Assembly (NCBI GenBank): GCA_934777245.1
Contig: CAKVND010000042.1
Span: 1 to 20,549, forward strand
DNA from: an uncultured Candidatus Melainabacteria bacterium
GTDB taxonomy: Bacteria > Cyanobacteriota > Vampirovibrionia > Gastranaerophilales > Gastranaerophilaceae
Direction: 5' to 3'
DNA: 20,549 bases
Shown here: in pieces, positions 8,311 through 15,797 of the stretch
Position numbering within the stretch: position 1 is the first letter of the stretch
Layout of the letters: each line of letters opens with the position of its first letter
Position numbers and translations under genes: made by a program
Notes under the pieces: generated by a model
What the model was told of the DNA's origin: nothing
The model's database searches: none
What the model saw: only the letters and a program-made list of their open reading frames with translations

Positions 8311-8899
8311 ATTTCTTATCATCAAACAAATACTTAGCTTCCAAAACAACCGGAATTCCTCTAACTACACAGAATACAATTGCGAATACAGCAGCCCAGA
8401 AACCGATTGCCCAAATGATTTCTCTATGAGGACAAACAGGAATTTTTGCCGTAATAATAAGAACAAATGCTAAAACTTTTGCAACGGCGTAACTTATTCT
8501 CATAAATTTAGAGCCGGTAATGAATTTGCAAATAGGATTAACTTGCATACCAAACGGAGTAAAACCTTTTTCCATTGCAGCACTTCTGATTGTATCGGTA
8601 ATAAATCCTCTTGTAATTGCAATTAATGGGAATAAAATGTTTAACCAACCCATTACTGCAAATAAAATCCAGTATGTGTTTTCTACGATTCTGTCGCCCA
8701 TAATATCTAAAAGCGCACCAAATTTTGATTCTTCGTGGAATTTTCTTGCAACATAACCGTCAACACCATCAAGAGCAAATGCGATAATAGTAAGAGCCAA
8801 TGCCCAAACATAAGATGCAGTATCGCCTTGACAAGTATAAATTAAATATACTGCAAAAAACATTACAAATATTCTAAATATTGAAATAAAATTAGCCAT
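8309..8899 (-). CDS. CDP-alcohol phosphatidyltransferase (PgsA-like)
   Basis: This integral membrane enzyme transfers a phosphatidyl group from CDP-diacylglycerol to an alcohol such as glycerol-3-phosphate, making phospholipid head groups. The 196-residue protein carries the full signature D44-x2-D47-G-x2-A-R-x8-G-x3-D65-x3-D69, whose four Asp residues bind metal and substrate. About six hydrophobic segments are visible. PgsA is the likeliest member given its size and single-copy housekeeping setting, but inositol- or archaetidyl-type relatives cannot be excluded from sequence alone. An SD (AAAGGACT) precedes the ATG. Octamer palindromes lie on both sides of the gene. Confidence 0.85.
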   Translation of the reverse strand: MANFISIFRIFVMFFAVYLIYTCQGDTASYVWALALTIIAFALDGVDGYVARKFHEESKFGALLDIMGDRIVENTYWILFAVMGWLNILFPLIAITRGFITDTIRSAAMEKGFTPFGMQVNPICKFITGSKFMRISYAVAKVLAFVLIITAKIPVCPHREIIWAIGFWAAVFAIVFCVVRGIPVVLEAKYLFDDKK

Positions 8900-8913
8900 A
8901 ATTAGTCCTTTCT

Positions 8914-9041
8914 AAGGGAATAAGGTAATAGGGCAATAAGGGAATAAGAGATTTTTATTTTTAATAATCATGATTCGATTTTTAAATATAAAAATGCTTA
9001 ATACCTCTTATTCCCTCATTACCTTATTCCCCTATTCCCTT
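8914..9041. repeat. Inverted octamer-repeat element upstream of the phosphatidyltransferase gene
   Basis: Two 37-nt arms (8914-8950 and 9005-9041) are inverted copies differing at about five positions. Each arm is a tandem of four octamers with consensus RRGGNAAT plus AAGAG, separated by an AT-rich 54-bp spacer. It sits between the Gfo/Idh/MocA stop and the phosphatidyltransferase start, and transcription across it would give a long stem. The units recall the short tandemly repeated repetitive sequences of Cyanobacteria, but are 8 nt rather than 7. Confidence 0.85.
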
Positions 9042-9045
9042 TTTC

Positions 9046-10044
9046 CTATACTTTCATCCTAGAAAGCGCGAAATCTTTCTTATTCAAATCTTCAACTTTT
9101 GAACCAAGCATTATTTTTTCTGCTTCTTCTAAAACGCTTACAACAGCATAACCGTTAGCACCGTCAGAACGAGCTTTTTGGTGCGAAGCACAACAATTTA
9201 CGAAGTGCTGGCATGCAAGTTTTAGTGGTTCGATTTCTAAATAATCCAATGCGAAGTTTTGAGTATTTGCAGGAACAAAGTTGTCATAAACCTTTAATTT
9301 ATCAGTTGACGCAGTATCATCAAAAATTGCAGTGGCTTTAGTTCCTCTTACAAGTAATGTTACATGTTTTTGAGGTGTAATCCAACTATCTGAAATATGA
9401 GCAATCATTCCACCTTCAAATTCAACACCAATATGAGTGATATCCATAATATCATTTCTATCAGATGAACATCCGATTGCTGAAATAACTTTCACAGGAT
9501 TTTTGCCTGTAACATAAGCAATCATTGAAACATCGTGCGGTGCTAAATCCCACATAACACTTCTGTCGTTTTTGTGATAATTAACATTTAACCTATCGCT
9601 TTGAGCATAAACCAATTCGCCTAAAACACCTTCTTCAATAAGCATTTTTAATCTGTTTACTGCAGGATGGTAAAGCAATAAATGGTCAACCATTAAAACT
9701 AAACCTTTTGATTCGGCCAATTCTGTTAGTACTTTTGCTTCTTCTGCAACTGTTGAAATCGGTTTTTCAACATAAACATTTTTACCTGCTTCAAGCATAG
9801 CTTTAACTATTTTGAAGTGAGTGTGGCTTGGTGTTACAACCGCAACGCCTGTAATATCAGGATTATTAATAATATCATTAAAATCCTTTGTAACTTTCAC
9901 GCCAGGAAACTGTTCTTGAACTGATTTTAGCGATTCATCATCTAAATCACAAACCATTTCTAGAACATTTAGATTATAAAAATTGCGGACAATATTCTTG
10001 CCCCACATTCCCATACCTATAACTGCAATTTTTTGTTCTTTCAT
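9046..10044 (-). CDS. Gfo/Idh/MocA-family NAD(P)-dependent oxidoreductase
   Basis: It is probably a sugar or nucleotide-sugar dehydrogenase. The 332 residues begin with a Rossmann motif (IAVIGMGMWGKNIVRNF, about 6-22). The family EKP motif is at 93-95 (VYVEKPIS), followed by DHLLLYHPAV (120-129) and WDLAPHDVSM (165-174), the typical active-site blocks. The WGKN-RNF start and HLLLYHP block resemble members acting on UDP-N-acetyl sugars in surface polysaccharide synthesis. That substrate is inferred, because no polysaccharide genes are near. The SD is GGGGAGAA. It follows the MlaE-type permease by 67 nt and may belong to the same transcript. Confidence 0.87.
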   Translation of the reverse strand: MKEQKIAVIGMGMWGKNIVRNFYNLNVLEMVCDLDDESLKSVQEQFPGVKVTKDFNDIINNPDITGVAVVTPSHTHFKIVKAMLEAGKNVYVEKPISTVAEEAKVLTELAESKGLVLMVDHLLLYHPAVNRLKMLIEEGVLGELVYAQSDRLNVNYHKNDRSVMWDLAPHDVSMIAYVTGKNPVKVISAIGCSSDRNDIMDITHIGVEFEGGMIAHISDSWITPQKHVTLLVRGTKATAIFDDTASTDKLKVYDNFVPANTQNFALDYLEIEPLKLACQHFVNCCASHQKARSDGANGYAVVSVLEEAEKIMLGSKVEDLNKKDFALSRMKV

Positions 10045-10111
10045 ACTATTCTCCCCTATAAGAAGATTATATTACAACCTAAACTATCCGTAAAGAGCAA
10101 GGTTTAATATT

Positions 10112-10843
10112 TTATAGATAAAATACTAAATTAATTAAAAAATCAGCAATAAGCATATAAACAGTTGATAAAACAGCTGCTTTTGTTGTTGACTCTCCAA
10201 CATCTTTTGCGCCACCTTTTGTATTATAACCTTGTGTAGCGCAAACTAAAGCAATAAGAACGCCAAAAATCAGTCCTTTAAATAAACTTATATAAATATC
10301 TCTTGTGCTTAACCAAAGCCAAACTGATGTAATATATCTTGAAGGATGCAGATGAATAGTTGCATTAGACACAAGTAAACCACCCGCTATTCCCACTAAT
10401 TCTGCAATTAAAACAACCATTGGAACAGTAATTGCAGCAGCTAAAATTCTAGGTGCGAAATAATATCCGACAGGATCTACTTTTAAAGTTTTGATAGCAT
10501 CAACTTGTGAAGTTACCTGCATATTTGCAATTTCTGCTGAAATTGCAGTACCTGCGCGAGCACCAATTGCCAAAGCTACAAATCCTGGAGCAATTTCTCT
10601 TATCATTACAACAGCAATTGAGCCGCCCACATAAGCTTCCGCACCTGACATCAAAAACTGTTTTGAAACTTGTATTGCAATAACGGCAGCTGATACAAAT
10701 GCAATAACTAAAGAAATTACAAGAGAATCATAACTAATAGACGCTGCTTGTGCAATAACGTGAGTTAGACGCGAACGCCCTGTTGCAAGATAAATAACAC
10801 TTCTATAAAGATTTTCTACACAATTTCCAAAAAATTTAATCAT
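10112..10843 (-). CDS. MlaE-family ABC transporter permease
   Basis: MlaE-type permeases move phospholipids between the inner membrane and periplasmic MCE proteins; plant TGD1 is a homologue in chloroplasts. The 243-residue protein has about five to six hydrophobic segments and the family core REIAPGFVALAIGARAGTAISAEIANMQVTSQVDA (about 82-116, read in pieces). The C-terminal half has GLIFGVLIALVCATQGY. The first 30 residues form an amphipathic N-terminal region, as in MlaE. The RBS is weak (GAGAATGG). No MCE-domain gene is in the window, and the upstream ATPase is not MlaF-like, which is unusual. Confidence 0.92.
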   Translation of the reverse strand: MIKFFGNCVENLYRSVIYLATGRSRLTHVIAQAASISYDSLVISLVIAFVSAAVIAIQVSKQFLMSGAEAYVGGSIAVVMIREIAPGFVALAIGARAGTAISAEIANMQVTSQVDAIKTLKVDPVGYYFAPRILAAAITVPMVVLIAELVGIAGGLLVSNATIHLHPSRYITSVWLWLSTRDIYISLFKGLIFGVLIALVCATQGYNTKGGAKDVGESTTKAAVLSTVYMLIADFLINLVFYL

Positions 10844-10873
10844 AAATCGGCAAATACCATTCTCTTTTTTAAT

Positions 10874-10881
10874 ATTATAAC
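10874..10881 (-). promoter_or_regulatory. Extended -10 promoter for the MlaE-type permease
   Basis: A perfect TATAAT (10879 to 10874 on the minus strand), preceded by TGT, lies in the 45-nt gap between the ATPase and permease genes. Transcription would start near 10867, giving a leader of about 24 nt. This suggests the permease can be transcribed independently of the ATPase gene. Confidence 0.5.
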
Positions 10882-10888
10882 ATAATTA

Positions 10889-11617
10889 TTATGTTTCTCT
10901 CGTTCTAATTTTCATCCACTCATCTTTTGGTAAATCTGAAACAATGTTACCATCTTTAAACCTGATAATTCTTGAACAATATTCTGCAATATCCGGCTCA
11001 TGTGTTACAAGAACAATTGTTTTACCTTCTTTGCCTTGAAAGCCTCTATTTAAACGAACAAAGAATTCCATAACTTCAATACTTGTTTTGGTATCCAAAT
11101 TTCCTGTTGGTTCATCGGCTAAAATTAGCGGTGCATCATTAACCAGTGCTCTTGCAATGGCGACTCTCTGTTGCTGACCACCGGACATTTGATTTGGCAT
11201 GTGCGATTCTCTATTTTTTAGTCCGACATTTTCCAATGCTTCTTTTGCGCGTCTATAGCGTTCATCTTCCGGAATACCTTTGTAAATCATAGGTAATTCT
11301 ACGTTTTCCAATGCAGAAGTCCTTGAAATCAAATTAAAGCCTTGAAATACAAACCCGATTTTTTGATTTCTAATTTCAGATAATTCTTCTTGATTAAGAG
11401 AAAATACATCAACGCCATCGAGATGATAACTTCCGCTCGTCGGTCTGTCTAACGTGCCTAATGTATTCATACAAGTAGATTTACCCGACCCTGAAGTCCC
11501 CATAATTGCAACAAATTCGCCTTTTTCTATAGAAAACGATACTCCATTTAAAGCATTAAAGCTATCTTCTCCTGTTGTATAAGTCTTTACTATATTTTTT
11601 ATCTCTATAAGTGCCAT
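10889..11617 (-). CDS. ABC transporter ATP-binding protein, MacB/LolD type
   Basis: This nucleotide-binding subunit powers a membrane transporter or mechanotransmission complex. The 242 residues show Walker A GTSGSGKST (40-48), Q-loop FVFQGFNL (89-96), ABC signature MSGGQQQR (144-151), Walker B LILADEPTG (164-172) and the H-loop His206. The ALNGVSFSIEKGEFVAIMG start and the ADEPTGNLD block are typical of the MacB/LolD/FtsE group, not MlaF. Its ATG abuts the TAA of the upstream TPR-NHL gene (TAA then ATG with no spacer), so translation is probably coupled. No FtsX-fold permease is present; the adjacent permease is MlaE-type. Confidence 0.93.
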   Translation of the reverse strand: MALIEIKNIVKTYTTGEDSFNALNGVSFSIEKGEFVAIMGTSGSGKSTCMNTLGTLDRPTSGSYHLDGVDVFSLNQEELSEIRNQKIGFVFQGFNLISRTSALENVELPMIYKGIPEDERYRRAKEALENVGLKNRESHMPNQMSGGQQQRVAIARALVNDAPLILADEPTGNLDTKTSIEVMEFFVRLNRGFQGKEGKTIVLVTHEPDIAEYCSRIIRFKDGNIVSDLPKDEWMKIRTRET

Positions 11618-12445
11618 TTACAGTTTTTGCCTCAAAATCGAATTTGAACCTTGGCAAGTTATAAATAACATATTGCCTTCAACATGTAATCCGTAAGGTT
11701 TATCAATTTTTGATACAAGAATTGTTACAACGCCTTGTGGAGTAATTTTAAGAACATTATTAGTGTTGTAGTTAGAAACGTAAATATTTCCAATTTTATC
11801 ACTTGCAAGACTGATTGGCCCGCTAATCAATGTGCTCTTCAAAAACACTTGACGTTTACCATCTGGAGTGATTTTTAAAATTGAATTATCTGAAAAAGTC
11901 GCAACATAAACATTTCCTTGATTATCCGTCGTAATGCCTGTTGGGCTTAAAATATTTTCATAAATTCCTGATTGAGTTGCAATCTTAGAAGGCGCATTAC
12001 TTTGCGGCGTAGGAAGCGTTGTTGAAATCTTTATTGATTCTGCAAGCTCTTGACCTCTTGCGTAATAACTGCTAGATTGCGGTATCAATCGTAAATATTC
12101 GGCGGCTTTAGTGTAATCCTCAATTTTAGAACTCATAGATGCAAGCTTGTAAATAACTTCATAATCATTTGGATTTCTTAAATAAACTTGCTTGTATATA
12201 TTAAGAGCTTCTGCATATTGTTTTAAATATTCAAGAATAGTCGCTAAATTATAATAGGCATCTATATAATCCGGATAAGTTCTGATAGCAGAACGAAACG
12301 ATTCTATAGCTCTTTCATACATTCCGAGTTTGTAAAAATCTATACCCTGATTGTAATCAAGTTTTGCGTCAATAGGAATTTCTGCTGCATAAGTCGCTAC
12401 CATTGACAAAGATAATAAAATTGTTGCAAGAATTCTTTTAAACAT
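11618..12445 (-). CDS. Exported TPR and NHL-repeat protein
   Basis: The function is unknown; it is probably a periplasmic or membrane-attached scaffold. The start used here is the ATG at 12445 (275 residues), because a TATAAT with a TGn extension ends 7 nt upstream; a GTG at 12451 is also in frame. A signal peptide is visible (KR then a hydrophobic stretch, ending VATYA before AEIPID). Residues about 28-140 contain three TPR-like units (YNQGIDFYKLGMYERAIESF, YYNLATILEYLKQYAEAL and a weaker third). Residues about 160-275 hold three NHL/SMP-30-like blades with GITTDNQGNVYVA and LASDKIGNIYVS. Three blades are only half a typical six-bladed propeller. It leads a tightly coupled unit with the ABC ATPase. 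Confidence 0.8.
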   Translation of the reverse strand: MFKRILATILLSLSMVATYAAEIPIDAKLDYNQGIDFYKLGMYERAIESFRSAIRTYPDYIDAYYNLATILEYLKQYAEALNIYKQVYLRNPNDYEVIYKLASMSSKIEDYTKAAEYLRLIPQSSSYYARGQELAESIKISTTLPTPQSNAPSKIATQSGIYENILSPTGITTDNQGNVYVATFSDNSILKITPDGKRQVFLKSTLISGPISLASDKIGNIYVSNYNTNNVLKITPQGVVTILVSKIDKPYGLHVEGNMLFITCQGSNSILRQKL

Positions 12446-12451
12446 GTACAC

Positions 12452-12459
12452 ATTATAAC
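12452..12459 (-). promoter_or_regulatory. Extended -10 promoter of the TPR-NHL gene (leaderless)
   Basis: On the minus strand TGT-TATAAT occupies 12460 to 12452, and its last base lies 7 nt before the ATG at 12445. No SD precedes that ATG, so a leaderless mRNA is predicted. This promoter is divergent from, and about 20 bp away from, the miaA -10. Confidence 0.5.
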
Positions 12460-12478
12460 ATAGTTTTTAATTTTAAGG

Positions 12479-12484
12479 TAGAAT
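12479..12484 (+). promoter_or_regulatory. miaA -10 element (leaderless)
   Basis: TAGAAT at 12479-12484 ends 7 nt before the miaA ATG at 12491. The intervening bases contain no SD. The -35 region is not recognisable, so the call rests on the spacing shared with ruvB and the TPR-NHL gene. Confidence 0.4.
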
Positions 12485-12490
12485 GTAAAT

Positions 12491-13339
12491 ATGAAACCTA
12501 AAGTTATAGCTGTAGTCGGCCCTACAGCGAGCGGTAAAACTAAATTAGCAATTGAACTTGCGCATAAATTGGACGGCGAAATCATTTCTGCCGACTCAAG
12601 ACTTGTGTATAAAGGATTTGACATAGCTTCTGCTAAACCAACATTGGAAGAACGCGAGGGAATTCCACACCATTTAATAGATATAGTAGAACCTGAATTT
12701 GATTATTCAGCCGGAAAATTTGCAGAAGATGCCAAAATAGCAATTCAAGACATTTTATCACGCGATAAAACTCCAATTGTAGCTGGCGGAACTGGTTTAT
12801 ATTTTAGAGTTTTGCTTGAACATTATGATTTACCAAAAGTTGAAACCAATTATGAACTTAGAGCAAAGCTTGAAAAACGCACGCGTGAAGCTTTGTTAGA
12901 AGAACTGAAAAAAGTCGACAAAATAACTTACGAAAGAGTTAAAGACGCAAATTTTAGACGAATAGTAAGAGCTATGGAGCTTATAACACTACTAGAAAAA
13001 CCTCTTTCAGAAGTTCAAATTCAGAAAGAACCGGAATATGATGTTAAATGGATTATGCCGGAAATTCCGTCTCGAGAATGGTTGTATAATAGAATTAACA
13101 AGCGTGTTGATGTGATGTATAAAATGGGAATTGTTGAAGAAACAAAGGCTTTAATCGAAAAACACGGACGAATATCAAATATTATTGACACAATCGGCTA
13201 TAAAGAAATTTTAACTTATTTAGACGGCGAAGCAACGCTAGAAGAAGCCTTAGATAAATTAAGACAACATACAAGAAATTACGCAAAACGTCAGCTTACA
13301 TGGTTTAGAAAAAATCCAAACTTAAAAATAAATTGTTAA
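12491..13339 (+). CDS. miaA: tRNA dimethylallyltransferase MiaA
   Basis: MiaA adds a dimethylallyl group to N6 of adenine 37 in tRNAs that read codons starting with U. The 282-residue protein is slightly shorter than the usual 300 or so. It has the P-loop GPTASGKT (10-17), the substrate segment ADSRLVYKGFDIASAKP (34-50), GGTGLYFRVLL (about 97-107), RRIVRAMELI, and the C-terminal TIGYKEIL...TRNYAKRQLTWFRKNP. The usual Gln after DSR is Leu here (position 38), a mild deviation. The start has no SD and is predicted to be leaderless. The stop lies 5 nt from the stop of the convergent minus-strand gene. Confidence 0.95.
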   Translation: MKPKVIAVVGPTASGKTKLAIELAHKLDGEIISADSRLVYKGFDIASAKPTLEEREGIPHHLIDIVEPEFDYSAGKFAEDAKIAIQDILSRDKTPIVAGGTGLYFRVLLEHYDLPKVETNYELRAKLEKRTREALLEELKKVDKITYERVKDANFRRIVRAMELITLLEKPLSEVQIQKEPEYDVKWIMPEIPSREWLYNRINKRVDVMYKMGIVEETKALIEKHGRISNIIDTIGYKEILTYLDGEATLEEALDKLRQHTRNYAKRQLTWFRKNPNLKINC

Positions 13340-13344
13340 ATATT

Positions 13345-13785
13345 TTATTTATCAACCGGAGTAGTTTTACCCAAACCAAAGCCTTCTCTTAGTATCATTA
13401 AAGCACCACAACAGGCTACTCCAATAGCTCCTAATTTAGAAAGAAAGCCCTTTGTACCGATTGCCAAGCCGGCACAAGCAACAGGGATTATATTGCTTCC
13501 TAATGTACTCAAAAAACCGTTTACAAAACCTTTTACACTGCCAAAAGCAGAAAATAACGGATTATTCATACGCCAATCAGCAACTTTTTTTTGTACAGCA
13601 TTACCAACATAGCTTTCGTTATCCATTGTTCTAGTTGACATAACAACTTTTTCAAAATGGTCAGCAGTTTCCATTTGAGAAACTCTTGCGGAATTCTTTT
13701 TTGCAACAGAATATGCATCATAAGCTACAGCGCTCATGCCAGCAATACCAACTGTTTTGCATATTATGTTTGAAACGGTTCCCAT
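13345..13785 (-). CDS. Small hydrophobic protein, function unknown
   Basis: I do not recognise this 146-residue protein. It has a hydrophobic N-terminal stretch (about 5-25), a polar middle (about 28-75) and two Gly/Ala-rich hydrophobic segments (about 80-105 and 108-137, the latter with VACAGLAIGTKG and VACCGALMILREG), so it is probably membrane-bound. It starts 2 nt after the stop of the upstream HEAT-like gene, with its SD (AAAGGAC) inside that gene's end. Translation is likely coupled and the two products probably act together. Confidence 0.75.
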   Translation of the reverse strand: MGTVSNIICKTVGIAGMSAVAYDAYSVAKKNSARVSQMETADHFEKVVMSTRTMDNESYVGNAVQKKVADWRMNNPLFSAFGSVKGFVNGFLSTLGSNIIPVACAGLAIGTKGFLSKLGAIGVACCGALMILREGFGLGKTTPVDK

Positions 13786-13787
13786 TT

Positions 13788-14768
13788 TTATTGTCCTTTA
13801 GCTTCACTTTGCTTATTTTCATCCTGCTTGTTATCATCTTTGACCGCAGGATTTGGAATGTTTTTAATTTCAGTTCCACCTGACATCTTTAATAATATAT
13901 CAGCTGCTTGTAATACATCTTCTTTATCAGCGCTCGGATTTGCTTGAATATTATGAAGCAATTGAACTGTATAATCATTACCACTTGCTAATTGAGAAGC
14001 AAATGCACTCAAAGCTGCAACTCTGATTACTTTAGAAGGGTCTTGCAACATTTTATTCAATAATGCATTCAATGCTGCATCATCATATCTTCCTTTATCT
14101 TCATCAAGTCGTTTTAAAATATCTTTTGAAGCCATTAAACGTATTTCATCATTTGGATTATTCAAATAATTTTCTAATGATTTAATATATTCATCTGTTA
14201 GAGCAACGACTCTTTTTTGTTTACTGTTTTTTTCATCAGCTTTAATTTGAGCATTTCTAGCATCTAAATCATCGATAATTCCGTTTGACTTACTCATGTC
14301 TTCTTCTTTAACTTCTTGTTTCACTACACTATTTGTATTTGGAAGATTTTGAGCAGTTTCAGGTTTTTTAACTTCTTGTGAATTTAAAGCTTCTAATTGT
14401 TTATTAAGTTCATCTATATCAGCCTGTTTTGGATTTTGATTTGCTAAATCAGATGTTTCTTCATTAGCCTTACCATTTGTTTGGTAATTATAATTATTCA
14501 AATAATATTGTGGCGGATATGCTTGTGGCGCAAATTGCTGAGCATTGGGTTGTGCTTGTGGATTTGTCATATAAGAAGGAACTGTCGCATCTTGTACATA
14601 GCCAATTTGATTTGTTGGCGTCATTCCTCCAATTTTTCCGCATTGTTGATAACTATTTTGCGGATATCCGCAATATTTATCCGCTCCACCTACATTAACA
14701 GCAGGATTAGAGATCTGAATCGTTACACCGGAATAATTGGGTTGAGGATTAATCATTGGATTTGTCAT
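13788..14768 (-). CDS. Protein with low-complexity N-terminus and HEAT-like helical domain
   Basis: Function unknown. The 326-residue product has an Asn/Pro/Gln/Tyr-rich disordered N-terminal third (1 to about 100), with no signal peptide. A charged linker follows (about 105-195). A helical region (about 195-285) reads like HEAT repeats: YIKSLENYLNNPNDEIRLMASKDILKRL and LNKMLQDPSKVIRVAALSAFASQLA. The tail is Asp/Lys/Gln-rich. HEAT repeats usually act as protein-binding scaffolds. The SD is AAAGGTGAAAG. It forms a tight two-gene unit with the hydrophobic protein at 13345-13785, which it may recruit or organise at the membrane (inference). Confidence 0.8.
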   Translation of the reverse strand: MTNPMINPQPNYSGVTIQISNPAVNVGGADKYCGYPQNSYQQCGKIGGMTPTNQIGYVQDATVPSYMTNPQAQPNAQQFAPQAYPPQYYLNNYNYQTNGKANEETSDLANQNPKQADIDELNKQLEALNSQEVKKPETAQNLPNTNSVVKQEVKEEDMSKSNGIIDDLDARNAQIKADEKNSKQKRVVALTDEYIKSLENYLNNPNDEIRLMASKDILKRLDEDKGRYDDAALNALLNKMLQDPSKVIRVAALSAFASQLASGNDYTVQLLHNIQANPSADKEDVLQAADILLKMSGGTEIKNIPNPAVKDDNKQDENKQSEAKGQ

Positions 14769-14826
14769 AGCGCTTTCACCTTTTACACAGTTATATACAT
14801 ATATAAAGTCTAATAGAAATCAAAAA

Positions 14827-14855
14827 TTGCTACTTTTCAATATTTTTGTTACGAT
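14827..14855 (+). promoter_or_regulatory. Predicted promoter of the aldolase gene
   Basis: TTGCTA (14827-14832) and TACGAT (14850-14855) are spaced by 17 bp, with TGT before the -10 forming an extended element. The start would be near 14862. The AGAGG SD then lies close to the 5' end of the mRNA. Confidence 0.5.
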
Positions 14856-14872
14856 ATGTAAAGAGGTTTTCA

Positions 14873-15715
14873 ATGAATATCAAAATTTTAGATTGTACTT
14901 TAAGGGATGGTGCTTACGTTGTTGATGCTAAATTCGGCGAACAACGAATTTTTGATATTATTACGACTTTAGAAAATGCTAAAATTGACATTATTGAATG
15001 TGGTTGGCTTAGAAATTGCAGGCATGAAAAAGATTCTGTATTATATAATATTCCGGATGATGCAAAAAATTATATTAAAGATGCAAAATCAACTTTTTCT
15101 ATGATGTTCGATTACGGAAGATATGATGTAAGCAAACTTCCACAAAATAAAGGTTTGGTTGATATTATAAGAATTGCATTTTACAAAAAAAGTCTTGATG
15201 AAATTTCATTTGTTGCAGAAGAAGTTAAAAACAAAGGCTATAAAGTTTTTCTACAAGCTTCTAATGTGCAAGAATATTCTAAATCAGAATTAGTAAAACT
15301 TTGTAAGAGAGCAAATTTTATTGGAGTAGATTCTTGCTATATGGTGGATTCTTTTGGTTCAATGTTCCCTGAAGACATGGATGTCGTGTTGCCTATATTT
15401 GAAGAAAATTTAAATAACAATATCCAACTAGGCTTCCATTCGCATAACAATATTCAAATGTCTTTGGCACTTTCTATAAAATTCGCAAATACGTGTACGC
15501 GCGATATTATAATTGATTCAACTTTGTCCGGAATTGGACGCGGAGCAGGTAATACTAAAACCGAACTTTTGCTTGAATATTTGAATAAATATAAGAATGC
15601 GAATTATAATACTGATGCAATTTGGAAAGATTTAAATAACGGGCTTTTGCCGGAAACTAATTGGGAGTACACTCCGGAAAAAGGCTTTAGAGGGATAAAT
15701 AATATTCATCCATAA
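14873..15715 (+). CDS. DRE-TIM metallolyase (HMGL-like aldolase), apparently C-terminally shortened
   Basis: The family makes or breaks C-C bonds next to a keto group using a divalent metal (4-hydroxy-2-oxovalerate aldolase, HMG-CoA lyase and similar). The ATG at 14873 is preferred over an upstream TTG because an AGAGG SD sits 8 nt before it; this gives 280 residues. Visible are LDCTLRDGA (6-14), the metal-binding HSH at 189-191 in GFHSHNN, and IGRGAGNTKTELLLEYL near 220-236. Relatives found in surface-polysaccharide loci usually continue past a motif like GINxCHPNYA by several tens of residues. This one stops at GINNIHP. The active-site residues are present, but loss of the C-terminus may impair folding or assembly. 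A 3' duplicate lies at 18085-18361. Confidence 0.85.
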   Translation: MNIKILDCTLRDGAYVVDAKFGEQRIFDIITTLENAKIDIIECGWLRNCRHEKDSVLYNIPDDAKNYIKDAKSTFSMMFDYGRYDVSKLPQNKGLVDIIRIAFYKKSLDEISFVAEEVKNKGYKVFLQASNVQEYSKSELVKLCKRANFIGVDSCYMVDSFGSMFPEDMDVVLPIFEENLNNNIQLGFHSHNNIQMSLALSIKFANTCTRDIIIDSTLSGIGRGAGNTKTELLLEYLNKYKNANYNTDAIWKDLNNGLLPETNWEYTPEKGFRGINNIHP

Positions 15716-15723
15716 GTTATCAT

Positions 15724-15767
15724 CTTTTATCATTAGTTTTATTTGTAAATAAAACTAATGATAAAAG
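15724..15767. terminator. Perfect 21-bp hairpin between convergent genes
   Basis: Arms at 15724-15744 and 15747-15767 are exact inverted copies separated by 2 nt. It starts 9 nt past the aldolase stop and lies 31 nt from the stop of the minus gene at 15798-16274, so a two-way terminator is plausible. No T-run follows the stem. The relic copy of the aldolase end does not carry this hairpin, so the hairpin belongs to the inserted block. Confidence 0.65.
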
Positions 15768-15797
15768 CAGGTTCAATATTTTGGAAAATTTAATTTT

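Noticed and set aside
8914..9041. CRISPR-like array
   Set aside because: Repeats are 8 bp, directly tandem without spacers, and arranged as an inverted pair; no cas gene is present.
12397..12624. Minus-strand 75-codon frame across the miaA 5' end
   Set aside because: It is antisense to the MiaA P-loop region and overlaps the divergent promoters.
14477..14813. Plus-strand frames opposite the HEAT-like protein gene
   Set aside because: They result from low-complexity codons on the coding strand, with no RBS and no plausible product.
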